From positions 62,001 to 126,000 of the forward strand of contig NZ_CP040765.1 in assembly GCF_004683865.2 (NCBI RefSeq): DNA of 64,000 bases. The letters are read 5' to 3'. The notes under the pieces are model-generated. The model ran no database searches. It was not told where the DNA came from and saw only the letters and a list, made by a program, of their open reading frames with translations. This stretch comes from Paracoccus liaowanqingii (GTDB lineage: Bacteria; Pseudomonadota; Alphaproteobacteria; Rhodobacterales; Rhodobacteraceae). Positions 44,594 through 53,499 of this stretch are shown here, piece by piece. The position numbers were made by a program, and so were the translations under genes. Numbering within the stretch: the stretch's first letter is position 1; every line of letters starts with the position of its first letter.

Positions 44594-45418
44594 TCAGGAT
44601 GCACGTGTCAGACGCACATTCTCTGCAGCGACGACGAGGCGGGCCAGACCAGTCTGGGTGATGGCGAGGGCAACGTCATGGGGGACACTCGGCAGCTCAG
44701 TCAGGGTGATGTCGGGTGTTCGGCCCAATGCTTCAGCGGCCCTGCGAAAGGATGTCAGGTAATGGGCCGCACGGTCTCGACGGGTGCGGCCCTGAATGCG
44801 ATCCAGCGAAGCCGTCTTGCGCAAGCTATTGTCACGCCCCAGGTCCAATGCACCGACATAGAGGCGGACGGACAGACCAACATAGATCGATAGCATCTCA
44901 GTGTGCCGGCGCACCCAAGCCGTATCTGCAGATCGATGGCTTTCAGCCAGTCCGTAAGGATGGGGCATCGAGGCGTCAGGGAGGCAGTACCAGCCCGCAG
45001 CCGCCAGATGTAGCCTTCCGATCCGGTTTGGGTAAAGCATCGCAAATCTGTGGGCCAACTGGGCGCCTCCGGAGTGGCCAAACAGATCAATCGGCCCCCG
45101 CATCCCTGAATCCCCGGCCTCAATCTGTGTCAGAAGGGCCAGCAGCGCCAGATCGGGACGCGCCACACGACTTGGTCGCTGAAAGTCGGGCCAGGCTTCG
45201 GCTTCAAAATGTGGAACGATGACGACCCGGCCGCTGCATTCGGCCTCCGGGCGGAACAGGTCTACCAGCTGATCCGCGTTTCGCGAAATGCCATGCAAGA
45301 CAACCAGCGGGGCAAGCCCCGAAGGGGCGGATGGGTGGATGACGCATGCGCGCAAGACGCCTGCCGTCGAAGCGCTGGTGATGCGCGTGACCATTAGTTT
45401 GGGACTTCGCCGCTGCAT
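44594..45418 (-). CDS. Alpha/beta-hydrolase fold protein
   Basis: 274 residues (a second ATG at codon 9). 'PLVVLHGISRNADQLVDLF' is the oxyanion-hole strand, 'DLFGHSGGAQLAHRFAMLYP' the nucleophile elbow with Ser116, and 'ELPSVPHDVALAI' near the end offers the His. Similar to depolymerase- or esterase-like hydrolases. No signal peptide. Substrate unknown. Its position between the DUF1611-like gene and the anti-sigma gene is part of a five-gene run. Confidence 0.82.
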   Translation of the reverse strand: MQRRSPKLMVTRITSASTAGVLRACVIHPSAPSGLAPLVVLHGISRNADQLVDLFRPEAECSGRVVIVPHFEAEAWPDFQRPSRVARPDLALLALLTQIEAGDSGMRGPIDLFGHSGGAQLAHRFAMLYPNRIGRLHLAAAGWYCLPDASMPHPYGLAESHRSADTAWVRRHTEMLSIYVGLSVRLYVGALDLGRDNSLRKTASLDRIQGRTRRDRAAHYLTSFRRAAEALGRTPDITLTELPSVPHDVALAITQTGLARLVVAAENVRLTRAS

Positions 45419-45598
45419 GACTGCCTCCTGCGGGTTTGCTGCAAGAGATACGCGCAGTCGGGACTTTTATTCCGTCACCAAGACCTTTTTATGTGCAGGT
45501 CCAGGCCGGGCATCAGGATGGCGCGACAAATTTCGCAGTCGGGCGTGTAGCCCGCCGCACCAGGCAGCGACTACCAAGGTTAAGTTATCGGCTGCAGT

Positions 45599-46297
45599 CT
45601 AGCGCCGAAGGGCTTCAGCCTCTGCCTCGAGCGACAGTGGCTGGCTTGCCTCGACCTCGGACATCCACGCCTCCAGAGCATCAATATCACCTGATGCCGG
45701 CTGGTAGCCGCCCGCCGTTGTCCTATCCAAGGCAAAGCGCTCGTCAAATTGTTCATTCGATGTCGTCCGGCACATGACCGACAGGCGGGTGCGCTCCTCG
45801 CGAACGGTCTCGACTTCGCGGCAAAACGCGCCCGCGGCGGTGTGAAAGCTGCCGATAACAGTCAGATCGGTGCCATCTGGCAGGACGAGACCTTCTCCCG
45901 CAGGAAGCTGGGTCAACGCCTGTTGCAGCGGTGTCAGGGTGTCACTGCCGGGGGTCAACTGCCAGCCGACGGTGATTGTTACCGCCACCACTCCAGCCGC
46001 AACAGCCGCCCGGAGCGCGCGGTTGGCGTTGGCAGCTGAGCTCACCGCACGCATGCGACCGTGCTCCGGCACAGTGATGCTTGCCGCCCTGATCCGGGCA
46101 ATCAGATCAGCATCAGCAGGGCCCTGCGTTGGCAGCGCGGTTTGCAATGCCTCCAGCCGCAATCTGGTTGTCCGGAACCGCGCAAGGCGCAATCGAGCCT
46201 CGGGGTCTGCCGCGAGACGTGCTTCCAGGGCAAGGGCTTCGACAGCATTCAGTTCGTCGTCAGCCAAAGCCATCAAGGTAACATCGTCAATCTTCAC
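45599..46297 (-). CDS. Anti-sigma factor (membrane-bound)
   Basis: 232 residues. The N-terminal 'DDVTLMALADDELNAVEALALEARLAADPEARLRLARFR' is the anti-sigma domain (ALADDEL pattern) without the zinc-binding Cys motif. One transmembrane helix follows ('ALRAAVAAGVVAVTITVGWQL'), then a periplasmic sensor part with two Cys. It is 50 bases after the ECF sigma gene and should hold that factor inactive until a periplasmic cue arrives. The divergent subtilase may be its target or its activator. Confidence 0.85.
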   Translation of the reverse strand: MKIDDVTLMALADDELNAVEALALEARLAADPEARLRLARFRTTRLRLEALQTALPTQGPADADLIARIRAASITVPEHGRMRAVSSAANANRALRAAVAAGVVAVTITVGWQLTPGSDTLTPLQQALTQLPAGEGLVLPDGTDLTVIGSFHTAAGAFCREVETVREERTRLSVMCRTTSNEQFDERFALDRTTAGGYQPASGDIDALEAWMSEVEASQPLSLEAEAEALRR

Positions 46298-46347
46298 GGT
46301 TGTGGTCCTTACCGAATGATCTTGTCATGATGTCGACGTCTCATCCC

Positions 46348-46839
46348 TCAGTTTATTCCCAAGGCTTCAGCAAGCGCGAGTCGGGCCCGGCACAGGCGGC
46401 TCATGACCGTTCCCCTTGGAACACCCAGGACTTCTGCGGCCTCGGCATAACTTAACCCCTCGATGCAAACGAGACTGAGGATGTCGGCTTGCTCAACTGG
46501 CAGTCTGGCGATCGCTGCTTGGGTTGCCGTCAGCATAAGCCTGGCCTCAATCCCGGCGGCAGAGTCCACAGACAGAATGTCGGGATTGTCCACGACGTCA
46601 ATCGTGATGCCTTGGCTTCGCTGACGACGCGTCATGTCGATGAACGCATTCCGAAGGATCCGAAACAGCCATGGTTCAAGTCGCTGCGTTGGATCATGGC
46701 TTGAGTGGTGGGTGATCGCCCGCTCAATCGTAATCTGAACCAGGTCATCAGCCTGATCGCTGCGCCGGGAAAGTGATAGAGCGTATCGACGCAACTTTGG
46801 CAGCAGTCGGACCAAGGCATCGCCAAATGCCGCATCCAT
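46348..46839 (-). CDS. ECF-type RNA polymerase sigma factor
   Basis: 163 residues. Region 2: 'LRRYALSLSRRSDQADDLVQITIERAITH' and 'LEPWLFRILRNAFIDMTRRQRSQ'. Region 4: 'LPVEQADILSLVCIEGLSYAEAAEVLGVPRGTVMSRLCRARLAL'. The two-domain size is typical of extracytoplasmic function sigma factors. It is paired with the anti-sigma gene downstream and divergent from the subtilase gene. Confidence 0.93.
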   Translation of the reverse strand: MDAAFGDALVRLLPKLRRYALSLSRRSDQADDLVQITIERAITHHSSHDPTQRLEPWLFRILRNAFIDMTRRQRSQGITIDVVDNPDILSVDSAAGIEARLMLTATQAAIARLPVEQADILSLVCIEGLSYAEAAEVLGVPRGTVMSRLCRARLALAEALGIN

Positions 46840-46873
46840 GTCGATCTACCTTGCTCCCATGCTCTACTTTGGC

Positions 46874-46898
46874 GGAATACTTGTGTGCAAGCTGAGTT
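46874..46898 (+). promoter_or_regulatory. Candidate ECF-dependent promoter of the subtilase gene
   Basis: GGAAT at 46874-46878 and GTT at 46896-46898 are 17 bases apart, similar in form to GGAAC/GTT promoters of ECF sigma factors. It lies 31 bases before the subtilase start, inside the divergent gap. One match only, so weak evidence. Confidence 0.35.
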
Positions 46899-46928
46899 GT
46901 CCAGACTGCATTCCCACCGGAGAGCCCA

Positions 46929-48452
46929 ATGACGCGACCTGTCATCTTTCTGTTATTGTTTTTTACAGCAACGATTCTCCAGTTTCGGGCCGATGCCACA
47001 GGCATCCACCTTTTGTCATCAGCGATGGCGCAGTCAGACGATGGCGATGATGACGGGGATGACGACGGCGACGACGACGGAGGTGATGACGACGGGGGTG
47101 ATGACGGCGATGGTCGCGACGACAACGATGGTGGCCGCGATCGAGATGACGACGATGATGACGATGACGACCGCAGCGGAGGCCAGGGCCGTGACAGGGG
47201 AACATCGTTCTCTGAGCGCCCAGAAGACCGCGAGGGAGACGCACCTCGTCCAGCCCAGGTCCAGGCCGCTCCTACGTCACCACGTGTCACGCCTCCGCCT
47301 GCTCCCTCGCAGGTTCGCCGAGCAACGCCAGCGCCTGCGCCATTGCCGCAACGCGCACCCGATGAAATCATCGCGCGTGGTATCTCGGCGATAGATCTTG
47401 CGGAACTGGAGACCGAGGGCTTTCTGGTGCTCGAGCAGCGAGACCTGAGCCAGGGCAGCAACCTGGTTCGTCTTCGCAAGCCCAACCAACTGGACCTCGA
47501 TTCGGCCCGCCTGGTGGTTCGAGCGCGGGCAACAGCGGCCTCTGCGGATTTCAACCATTTTTACCGCAGTGAGCAAGGCCCACCACAGGACGCTGACCGT
47601 TGCCCTGGGGGGCTTTGTCTTGCCCGAGAAATTATTGCTTGGGAGACGCCCACTGCGTGTGGAACGCTGCCGCGCGTGGGAATGGTGGATACCGGCGTGA
47701 ACGCCGATCATGCGGCATTTGCTTCTGCGGACCTCACAGTCCACAGCCTCGACCCGGCTCGTGAACGCGAGCGGGCAACGTCATCGGACGCCCTGCACGG
47801 GACGGCCGTTGCCGCCTTGCTGGTCGGAGGTCCCGAGACGCGCAGTCCTGGTTTGATCCCGGATGCCCCATTGTTTGCGGTCGATGCCTTTGTTCGCGAC
47901 GGCGCTGATCAGCGCAGTGACGCTTTCAGTCTGATTGCCGCCCTTGACTGGCTCGCGGCGCAGGATCTTCGGCTGATCAACATGTCACTCGCAGGCCCTC
48001 CAAATGATGAACTGGCAGGTCAAATCGGATTGATGGTGGAGCAGGACATCTTGATCGTAGCAGCGGCGGGTAACGTCGGTCCCCGTGCAGATCCTGTCTA
48101 CCCCGCCGCTTATGATGGCGTCATAGCGGTCACGGCAGTGGACCGAAGCAAACAAATCTATCGCCGCGCCGGACGTGGGCCCCATATCGATCTGGCTGCA
48201 CCTGGAGTGGAGGTCTGGACCGCAGCCTCTATCAGCGGAGCCCGAACAAAGACCGGTACGTCGTATGCGGCACCCTTCGTGACCGCCGCTGCTGCCCTGT
48301 GGCTGCAGACTGAACCGGAACTGTCGGCCGAAGACCTCGCTCAACGCTTGATTGCTCAGGCCAACGACCTCGGAGACCCCGGCAGAGATCCGGTATTCGG
48401 TTCAGGATTGCTGACCGCGCCCAAGCCATGCAGTTCTTCAGTCGCCCCATAG
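46929..48452 (+). CDS. Subtilisin-family (S8) serine peptidase with Asp/Gly-rich N-terminal tract
   Basis: 507 residues with a signal peptide ('VIFLLLFFTATILQF'). Residues ~37-82 are almost only Asp and Gly ending in nine Asp, then a Pro/Ala-rich linker to ~120. The peptidase domain has Asp254 ('RVGMVDTGVN'), His290 ('LHGTAVAALLVGG') and Ser445 ('GTSYAAPFVTAAAALWL'), with oxyanion Asn in 'AAAGNVGP'. The acidic tract could bind calcium or act as a pro-region. It is probably exported. The divergent ECF sigma/anti-sigma genes suggest regulated expression, or that the protease takes part in their signalling. Confidence 0.92.
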   Translation: MTRPVIFLLLFFTATILQFRADATGIHLLSSAMAQSDDGDDDGDDDGDDDGGDDDGGDDGDGRDDNDGGRDRDDDDDDDDDRSGGQGRDRGTSFSERPEDREGDAPRPAQVQAAPTSPRVTPPPAPSQVRRATPAPAPLPQRAPDEIIARGISAIDLAELETEGFLVLEQRDLSQGSNLVRLRKPNQLDLDSARLVVRARATAASADFNHFYRSEQGPPQDADRCPGGLCLAREIIAWETPTACGTLPRVGMVDTGVNADHAAFASADLTVHSLDPARERERATSSDALHGTAVAALLVGGPETRSPGLIPDAPLFAVDAFVRDGADQRSDAFSLIAALDWLAAQDLRLINMSLAGPPNDELAGQIGLMVEQDILIVAAAGNVGPRADPVYPAAYDGVIAVTAVDRSKQIYRRAGRGPHIDLAAPGVEVWTAASISGARTKTGTSYAAPFVTAAAALWLQTEPELSAEDLAQRLIAQANDLGDPGRDPVFGSGLLTAPKPCSSSVAP

Positions 48453-48741
48453 TACAGACAAAGTCGATTTGTTGCCTCCTCCTTGGCGCGAAGAGCCCTT
48501 GACGTCGACGCTGTTTTGCAGCCGTGAGGCTGTTTTCGAAAGTGGCGCGGTGATCGCGGTAACTGCAATCGCCGATCCCAATGGCAGCCCGTGACTGTCA
48601 AGCAAAAACGTCATTTTGACCTTTTGTCGGACCAAAAGGTCATACTGCTTTCCTAAGGTAGGCAAACCCAGTGACATGCAGCAGTTCCAAAGCTGCAACG
48701 CGGATCAACGAATGCCCGGCTCCCCTGCCCCTATTTCAAAG
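48453..48741. other. Intergenic region between subtilase and IS1182
   Basis: No gene I can support. A 9-bp inverted repeat GACCTTTTG (48619-48627) / CAAAAGGTC (48634-48642) with a 6-base loop may end transcription. A minus-strand frame across 48438-48600 ('MTFLLDSHGLPLGSAIAVTAI') slightly resembles IS5-type transposase pieces, but the match is too weak to call. Confidence 0.4.
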
Positions 48742-50435
48742 TGTTCAAAAACGATCCAGACCGTGTGAAAACTTGGGGAAGTCTGATGGTGTGCAGGGGT
48801 TTCGGCTGGATCGGAGATTTTCCTTTAGAGGATCCGGATCAAACGCTTAATCGTGGGTTTTGGGATCCTGTGGGGATCTCTGAAGGCAAATATGGGCTGA
48901 CACTTAAGGAAATGGGGAGCCTTCACAGCCTGACAGCCGCAATCAACGCCGGAATGCCGACAAGGCTGATCGCTCGACGCAAATTGTAGGCGATGGCCGT
49001 CAGGCTGAACTCAGCGCGCACGTTCTCCAGCCTGCGCATCAGGAATGCACCCTGGCCCATCCATTGCTTCACGGAGCCGAACGGGTGCTCGACGCTCTCG
49101 CGCCGCTCATCGAGCACCCCGGGCCGCGCGGCAAGCCGTTTCGCCATCCGGTCCAGCACGGCCTCGTTCTCATAGCGCGCAACCTTGCGGTAGGCCGCGG
49201 TGGTGCAACGTGTCTTGAGTGCGCAGGACTTGCAGGCAGCGGCATTGGCATAATCGAACACGCGGATCTCGCCACGAACCGGGCGGCTGTGCACATGGCG
49301 CAAAGCCGCGCCGCCCGGGCATGTGTAGATGTCTGCCTCGGCATCATAACGGAACTGGTCCTTGGGAAAAAATCCCTTGGCAACGGCAGATCCGCGCTGC
49401 GGTTTGGGAACGTAAGGGACGATGCCTGCCGTTTCGCAGGCCTCGATATCTTCGATCTTGAAGTAGCCCCGGTCGGCCACGGCATCGATCTGCGCAACAT
49501 CGAGGGTCTCACGCGCAGCCTTGGCCGTCTCGGTCAGCAGGCCCAGGTCGCTGACCTTGTTGTGGACCTGCTGCTCCGCAATCAGTTTGTGCTTGGTATC
49601 GACCGCAATCTGGACGTTATAACCGACCCCGACGCGACTGCTGGAGTGCATCGCGCGTGCGTCCGGGTCGGTCAGCGAGATCTGGTCCGCGCCGCTGTCT
49701 GCAAGGGCTTTGCCATGATCATCAAGCCGTTCACGCCGCTTGCGGAGCGCTGCGATCTTTTCCTGCAGCCTCTCGACGGTGCCCCTCTCTGGCGCGTCCT
49801 CACCGTCCTTGTCGGCCTCATCGAGCTGCTTGAGATACCGCGCCAAGCGCTCATCGCTTTCCGCTATCGCTTTGGCCAGCTTGGCCTTGGTGAAATTCCG
49901 CTCCCGGCTGTTCACGGCCTTGATCCGGGTGCCGTCGACTGCGATCAACTCTCGTCCGAACAAGTCGAGTTCACGACACAGCAGCACGAACTCCCGGAAC
50001 ACCTGGCGGAACGCCGTTCTGTTGTCGCGTCGGAAGTCTGCGATTGTCTTGAAGTCGGGGGTCAGGCGGCGGAGCAGCCAGATGACTTCAAGATTGCGAT
50101 GCGTCTCTACCTCCAACCGGCGGCTGGACCGCACCCGGTTCAGGTATCCGTAAATGTAGAGCTTCAAGAGATCGGCCGGATCATATCCCGGTCGACCGGT
50201 ACTTTTCGCCTGGACCCGCCCAAAGCCAGCTGCCCTCAGATCGAGCCCGTCAACGAAAGCATCGATAAACCGGACAACATTGTCCGGCCCCACATAGTCG
50301 TCCACAGAGTCCGGCAAAAGCAGGAGTTGGGACCGATCACCGCCTGAAATATGTGCCATGCCCAAAAATACCACGGCCGCTCAATGCTGGGAATCCGGTT
50401 CGTGTTTTCACACGGTCTGGATCGTTGGCGCAACA
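48742..50435 (-). mobile_element. IS1182-family element
   Basis: The 23 bases at 48750-48772 (beginning AACGATCCAGACCGTGTGAA) are exactly inverted at 50404-50426, and the outer ends both start TGTT. Between them lies one intact transposase. I see no clear target duplication. The right end abuts an ihfB-like pseudogene. Confidence 0.88.
48923..50374 (-). CDS. IS1182-family transposase
   Basis: 483 residues. N-terminal 'LLPDSVDDYVGPDNVVRFIDAFVDGLDL' and 'GRPGYDPADLLKLYIYGYLNRVRSSRRLEVETHRNLEVIWLLRRLTPDFKTIADFRRDN', then the DDE part 'ELIAVDGTRIKAVNSRERNFTKAKL', 'NVQIAVDTKHKLIAEQQVHNKVSDLGLL', 'AVADRGYFKIEDIEACE', and the C-terminal 'SVEHPFGSVKQWMGQGAFLMRRLENVRAEFSLTAIAYNLRR'. Length and motifs are those of IS1182 transposases; the frame is intact. 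Confidence 0.94.
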   Translation of the reverse strand: MVFLGMAHISGGDRSQLLLLPDSVDDYVGPDNVVRFIDAFVDGLDLRAAGFGRVQAKSTGRPGYDPADLLKLYIYGYLNRVRSSRRLEVETHRNLEVIWLLRRLTPDFKTIADFRRDNRTAFRQVFREFVLLCRELDLFGRELIAVDGTRIKAVNSRERNFTKAKLAKAIAESDERLARYLKQLDEADKDGEDAPERGTVERLQEKIAALRKRRERLDDHGKALADSGADQISLTDPDARAMHSSSRVGVGYNVQIAVDTKHKLIAEQQVHNKVSDLGLLTETAKAARETLDVAQIDAVADRGYFKIEDIEACETAGIVPYVPKPQRGSAVAKGFFPKDQFRYDAEADIYTCPGGAALRHVHSRPVRGEIRVFDYANAAACKSCALKTRCTTAAYRKVARYENEAVLDRMAKRLAARPGVLDERRESVEHPFGSVKQWMGQGAFLMRRLENVRAEFSLTAIAYNLRRAISLVGIPALIAAVRL

Positions 50436-50611
50436 GTGTGCTTCCGCATCTTGCTCGCAAAGCTTCCAAACCCCCGGAACTCGACCCTCATGCCTTGTGC
50501 AAGACTGTCGGTGATCTAACTCAGGATGGACTCCACGGCAGCTTCGACCACCAGCGGCGACAGATGCGGGTGGGCCTTTGCAAGCTTCCGGACCAGCTCG
50601 GAACGGATCAT
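50436..50611 (-). pseudogene. ihfB-like gene fragment with nonsense codon, cut by IS1182
   Basis: From ATG 50611 the minus strand reads 'MIRSELVRKLAKAHPHLSP' and 'VVEAAVESILS', then TAG at 50516-50518, then 'ITDSLAQGMRVEFRGFGSFASKMRKH' up to the IS end. This is the integration host factor beta pattern (RGFGSF arm start). The DNA-binding arm and last helix are missing, and the remainder is not found on the other side of the element. A non-functional accessory copy, not the main ihfB. Confidence 0.82.
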
Positions 50612-51144
50612 GGGCATTCATTTTTCAATATTAAGCCCGCTATAACGCCTTCGGCTGGATTTCCGATGCGAAGCCAATTACCAAAATCCTCGGTGCCCAG
50701 TCCGCTCAATACGCGGCCTGTGCTTTTCGCAAAGATGGGTGTTCCCTCGGGAGCGACGACACGCGCTCACTTTTGTTCAGAAATTAGAACAGATAATGAA
50801 CAATCTGGCATATGCACAACCTAAACGTGCAGAACATCGTTGAGGCGTTATGTGCTAGGGGTGTCTTAGGTGGGTCCTTGATCTGGCTGGATGTAGGCCG
50901 CTGAATTGGTCCCGTCTGCGAGCTTCAGATCTGGAAATGCCCTGCACCATTCGATGTCAAGGCCCCCTGCCCAAACGCGGGCGGCACTTGCAGATGCGGT
51001 AACTGCGTTTTTAGGTAACCACCGCATGCAGGTTTCGATTCCGGAAAAGCAGCCTTCGCAGCACAAGGAAGGTCCGGCAATCACGATCACCGTAGGACAC
51101 GCAACTTTTGATTGAGTGCACAGTTAAAGCGACGCGAGCAAAAA
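50612..51144. other. Intergenic region, no gene supported
   Basis: About 530 bases. Two overlapping frames on opposite strands (50866-51115) have no recognisable product. AT-rich DNA at 50770-50820 could hold the promoter of the ihfB-like remnant or of the small frame at 51145. Confidence 0.4.
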
Positions 51145-51291
51145 ATGGCGGATCTAACCGTGCAGAAAAGAATGATTGTAACCACCACAACGCGGGACGA
51201 TCTGACGCTGATCGTCACGGCATTGTCGGCTTACCAGCACAACGCCCGGTATCGGGCGCTTTATGAACGGCTGATGGCTCACCTGCAATAG
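51145..51291 (+). CDS. Possible small protein, 48 residues
   Basis: ATG 51145 to TAG 51289-51291. The product ends 'DDLTLIVTALSAYQHNARYR' and 'ALYERLMAHLQ', an amphipathic helix-like pattern with natural codon use. The start lacks a good ribosome binding site; an ATG at 51172 is an alternative. Family not recognised, so this is tentative. Confidence 0.35.
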   Translation: MADLTVQKRMIVTTTTRDDLTLIVTALSAYQHNARYRALYERLMAHLQ

Positions 51292-51530
51292 GGCGGCGGC
51301 AAGGTCACGAGCGTTGCTGCTTTCCTCTTGAGAAACACTGCCTGCAACGATGCTCACGTAGGAAAGATAGGCATGGTTGCCCTGTAAGTGTGGCCTAGAT
51401 GGCTTCCTGACAGGTAACCTTCTACGCAACTGGCGTTTGCGAGAGCGTCGATCACCTTGCTGAAGCCTTCCCGGACATGGTGCGCAGGTTACCCATTCAG
51501 TGTGAGTGGGTAATCTGTAATTTCTCAAGA

Positions 51531-51758
51531 TCAGAGACGTTTAGTTGTCGTGGTAGGGACGTCATCGCGCTGACGTCCCTTCAAGCCGGCGAGCCCGAGC
51601 AGTCCCAAGAGGCCGAGCAAGCCCCAATCGAAACCGTCATCCCGCTCAACTCCGACCGGCGGCGCGTTCGCAGGCTCTGTCGTCGTCACCTGGGCTAAAA
51701 CGGGGCTGCTGGCAGCGAGTGCGAGAGCGACCGTGCAGATGCGAAGTCCTTTAGACAT
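51531..51758 (-). CDS. WGxxGxxG-CTERM-type small exported protein
   Basis: 75 residues from ATG 51758 with GGAGAA upstream. Signal peptide 'RICTVALALAASSPVLAQ', a short acidic/Pro-rich middle, then 'FDWGLLGLLGLLGLAGLKG' followed by Arg and Asp. The WGxxGxxG plus Gly/Leu helix plus basic end is the WGxxGxxG-CTERM anchor pattern, related to PEP-CTERM-like sorting tags. The protein is little more than signal and anchor. Partner sortase not in the window. Confidence 0.75.
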   Translation of the reverse strand: MSKGLRICTVALALAASSPVLAQVTTTEPANAPPVGVERDDGFDWGLLGLLGLLGLAGLKGRQRDDVPTTTTKRL

Positions 51759-51909
51759 GATGAATTTCTCCTGTTCTGCCATCCTACCAGCCTGGCGCGG
51801 TCCTAACAGCACGCGAGGTGAGATGTTCCTGGTGATCGAGAAGCGCCCTCTCCATTCGCCTTCCGACAAGTCCTGTCCTTCCTACCTCCTGATCAGGCTG
51901 GAGGCCGAG

Positions 51910-52212
51910 ATGTTCCTGGCTCTCCCGTCTGTGCTAGAATGGGTTATGGAAGAACATGAGTTCCAGGGCATGTTTCTGGAGGCGGGCATGCCAGAGGATC
52001 ACATTGATGCGGCGCTGACACGCTTTCACGCCTACGGGGACTCGCCCAAAATCCTGTCCCAGAACGACTACGTGACTGCAAAGGCAATCTACGCCGTGAT
52101 GGATGCCCGCGTAGACCCTGATGACGCCCACAGCCCTGTCGGGCGCTACCTTATCTCTCTCGGCGCGCGCATAGCCGATTGGGAGGACAAGATTGCCCAG
52201 CTCACCCGTTGA
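51910..52212 (+). CDS. Hypothetical protein, 100 residues
   Basis: Start ATG 51910 chosen for GGAGG five bases before it; the frame is open further up but without start signals. The product 'MFLALPSVLEWVMEEHEFQG' is followed by 'MPEDHIDAALTRFHAYGDSPK' and 'YVTAKAIYAVMDARVDPDD', and looks helical and soluble. I recognise no family. It stands alone between two gene-poor stretches. Confidence 0.55.
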   Translation: MFLALPSVLEWVMEEHEFQGMFLEAGMPEDHIDAALTRFHAYGDSPKILSQNDYVTAKAIYAVMDARVDPDDAHSPVGRYLISLGARIADWEDKIAQLTR

Positions 52213-52244
52213 TAGGTGCTCTTTCCCGTGATGGCTGTTAAGGG

Positions 52245-52490
52245 GTGAATTTCATCGGCAAGGCTTTGGTACCGGTTAGAGCGACCACTGACACGCTACT
52301 TACCGCACTGGGCGCAGCTAGTTTGAACATAGCATTCACCCCTATCCACCACGGAACAATCATGGAAAAAATTAAAATGGATGCAGCCCAGGAAAAGCAG
52401 CTGTCGCAGTCTTTGTCCGATGCGCTGGATCGGAACAACCTCCGTCAGCACCTAGAAGGGTCTGGGTGTTTGATAAGCAAATTCTCGTAG
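52245..52490 (+). other. Reading frame possibly belonging to the 5' part of the pyruvyl transferase gene
   Basis: 81 codons. The last part 'EKQLSQSLSDALDRNNLRQ' runs to 'HLEGSG', where a one-base shift would continue into 'VFDKQILVVDFSYRN' of the gene starting at 52466. I read it as either the true N-terminal part separated by a frameshift or the end of a lost upstream gene. The ribosome binding site is weak. Confidence 0.35.
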
Positions 52491-53499
52491 TAGACTTTTC
52501 CTATAGGAACGTTCATTTTGGTTTCGACATGACCCCATTATTGGACAAAAAGCTTTCTGTTGATCTCCTAAAGAGAGACAGATCACAAACCTCATTCATA
52601 ATAACTTCCGCCGCACGAGGGAAGGATAGATTAACGTCGAGCACCGTGCCGGATGAGGCAGTTAACGTGGTTGTAGATAAAGCAATCGACTTGGTTAATC
52701 GGATTGATCTCCACTACAGCGCAATTGAAGACGGATTTGCATTCCCTGTTTCCGGCGACACGCACATTCCTGGAACAGAAAGTAAAGGTCCACGCCCCGA
52801 TACCAAACCTCACAAAGTTGGTATTTTTACACTGCCTCTTGGGAGGAATTATGGTGGCATCCTTCAAGCCTATGCTCTAATGAAAACAGTACGAGATCTT
52901 GGATGCGACCCCATCTTGATTAATAGGCGGTTTGCTGACAAAGAAGTTTCACTTACCCCGGAAAGAGATGAAAACGATATTATTCCAGCGATTACCAACA
53001 AGATTGATATGGAAGTAGATCTAGAAACTCGCTCATTTATCGAAAATAACATTCTTCCGATAAGTCGACCCTTTCGCACTTCAGCAGAGCTAAAGAAAAA
53101 TATGGCCGATTACGACCTGCACGCAGTGATCTCTGGCAGTGACCAGGTATGGCGCGCGAAATATGCCCGCGGCCTGCTGAAAGACTTCTTTCACGGATAT
53201 CTTGATCCAAAAGATCGCCGCATTAAGCGTATTAGCTATGCCGCTTCCTTTGGGGCTGATCAGTGGGAATTCACTGAAGAGCAAACAAAAATGGCGGCAC
53301 GTTATGCCAAGCTCTTCGACGCTATTTCTGTCCGGGAAAAGAGTGCGACTGAACTATGCCGGGAATATTTGGGAGCCGATGCGCGGCACGTTTTGGATCC
53401 AACGCTCCTGCAGACACCAGAATGTTATCGACGCTTATTTGCAGACCGGGTGAAGGTCGCGCCGGGGCGGCGTATCACCAGCTATATTCTGGATGCTAG

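Noticed and set aside
46748..47554. Minus-strand frame rich in Ser/Pro/Arg across the Asp tract
   Set aside because: Antisense of the GAC/GAT repeats of the subtilase; it also overlaps the sigma gene start. No protein features.
48438..48698. Minus-strand frame resembling an IS5 transposase piece
   Set aside because: Only about ten residues look similar; not enough to call.
49064..50347. Plus-strand frame of 427 codons opposite the IS1182 transposase
   Set aside because: Antisense shadow; the minus strand has all transposase motifs between inverted repeats.
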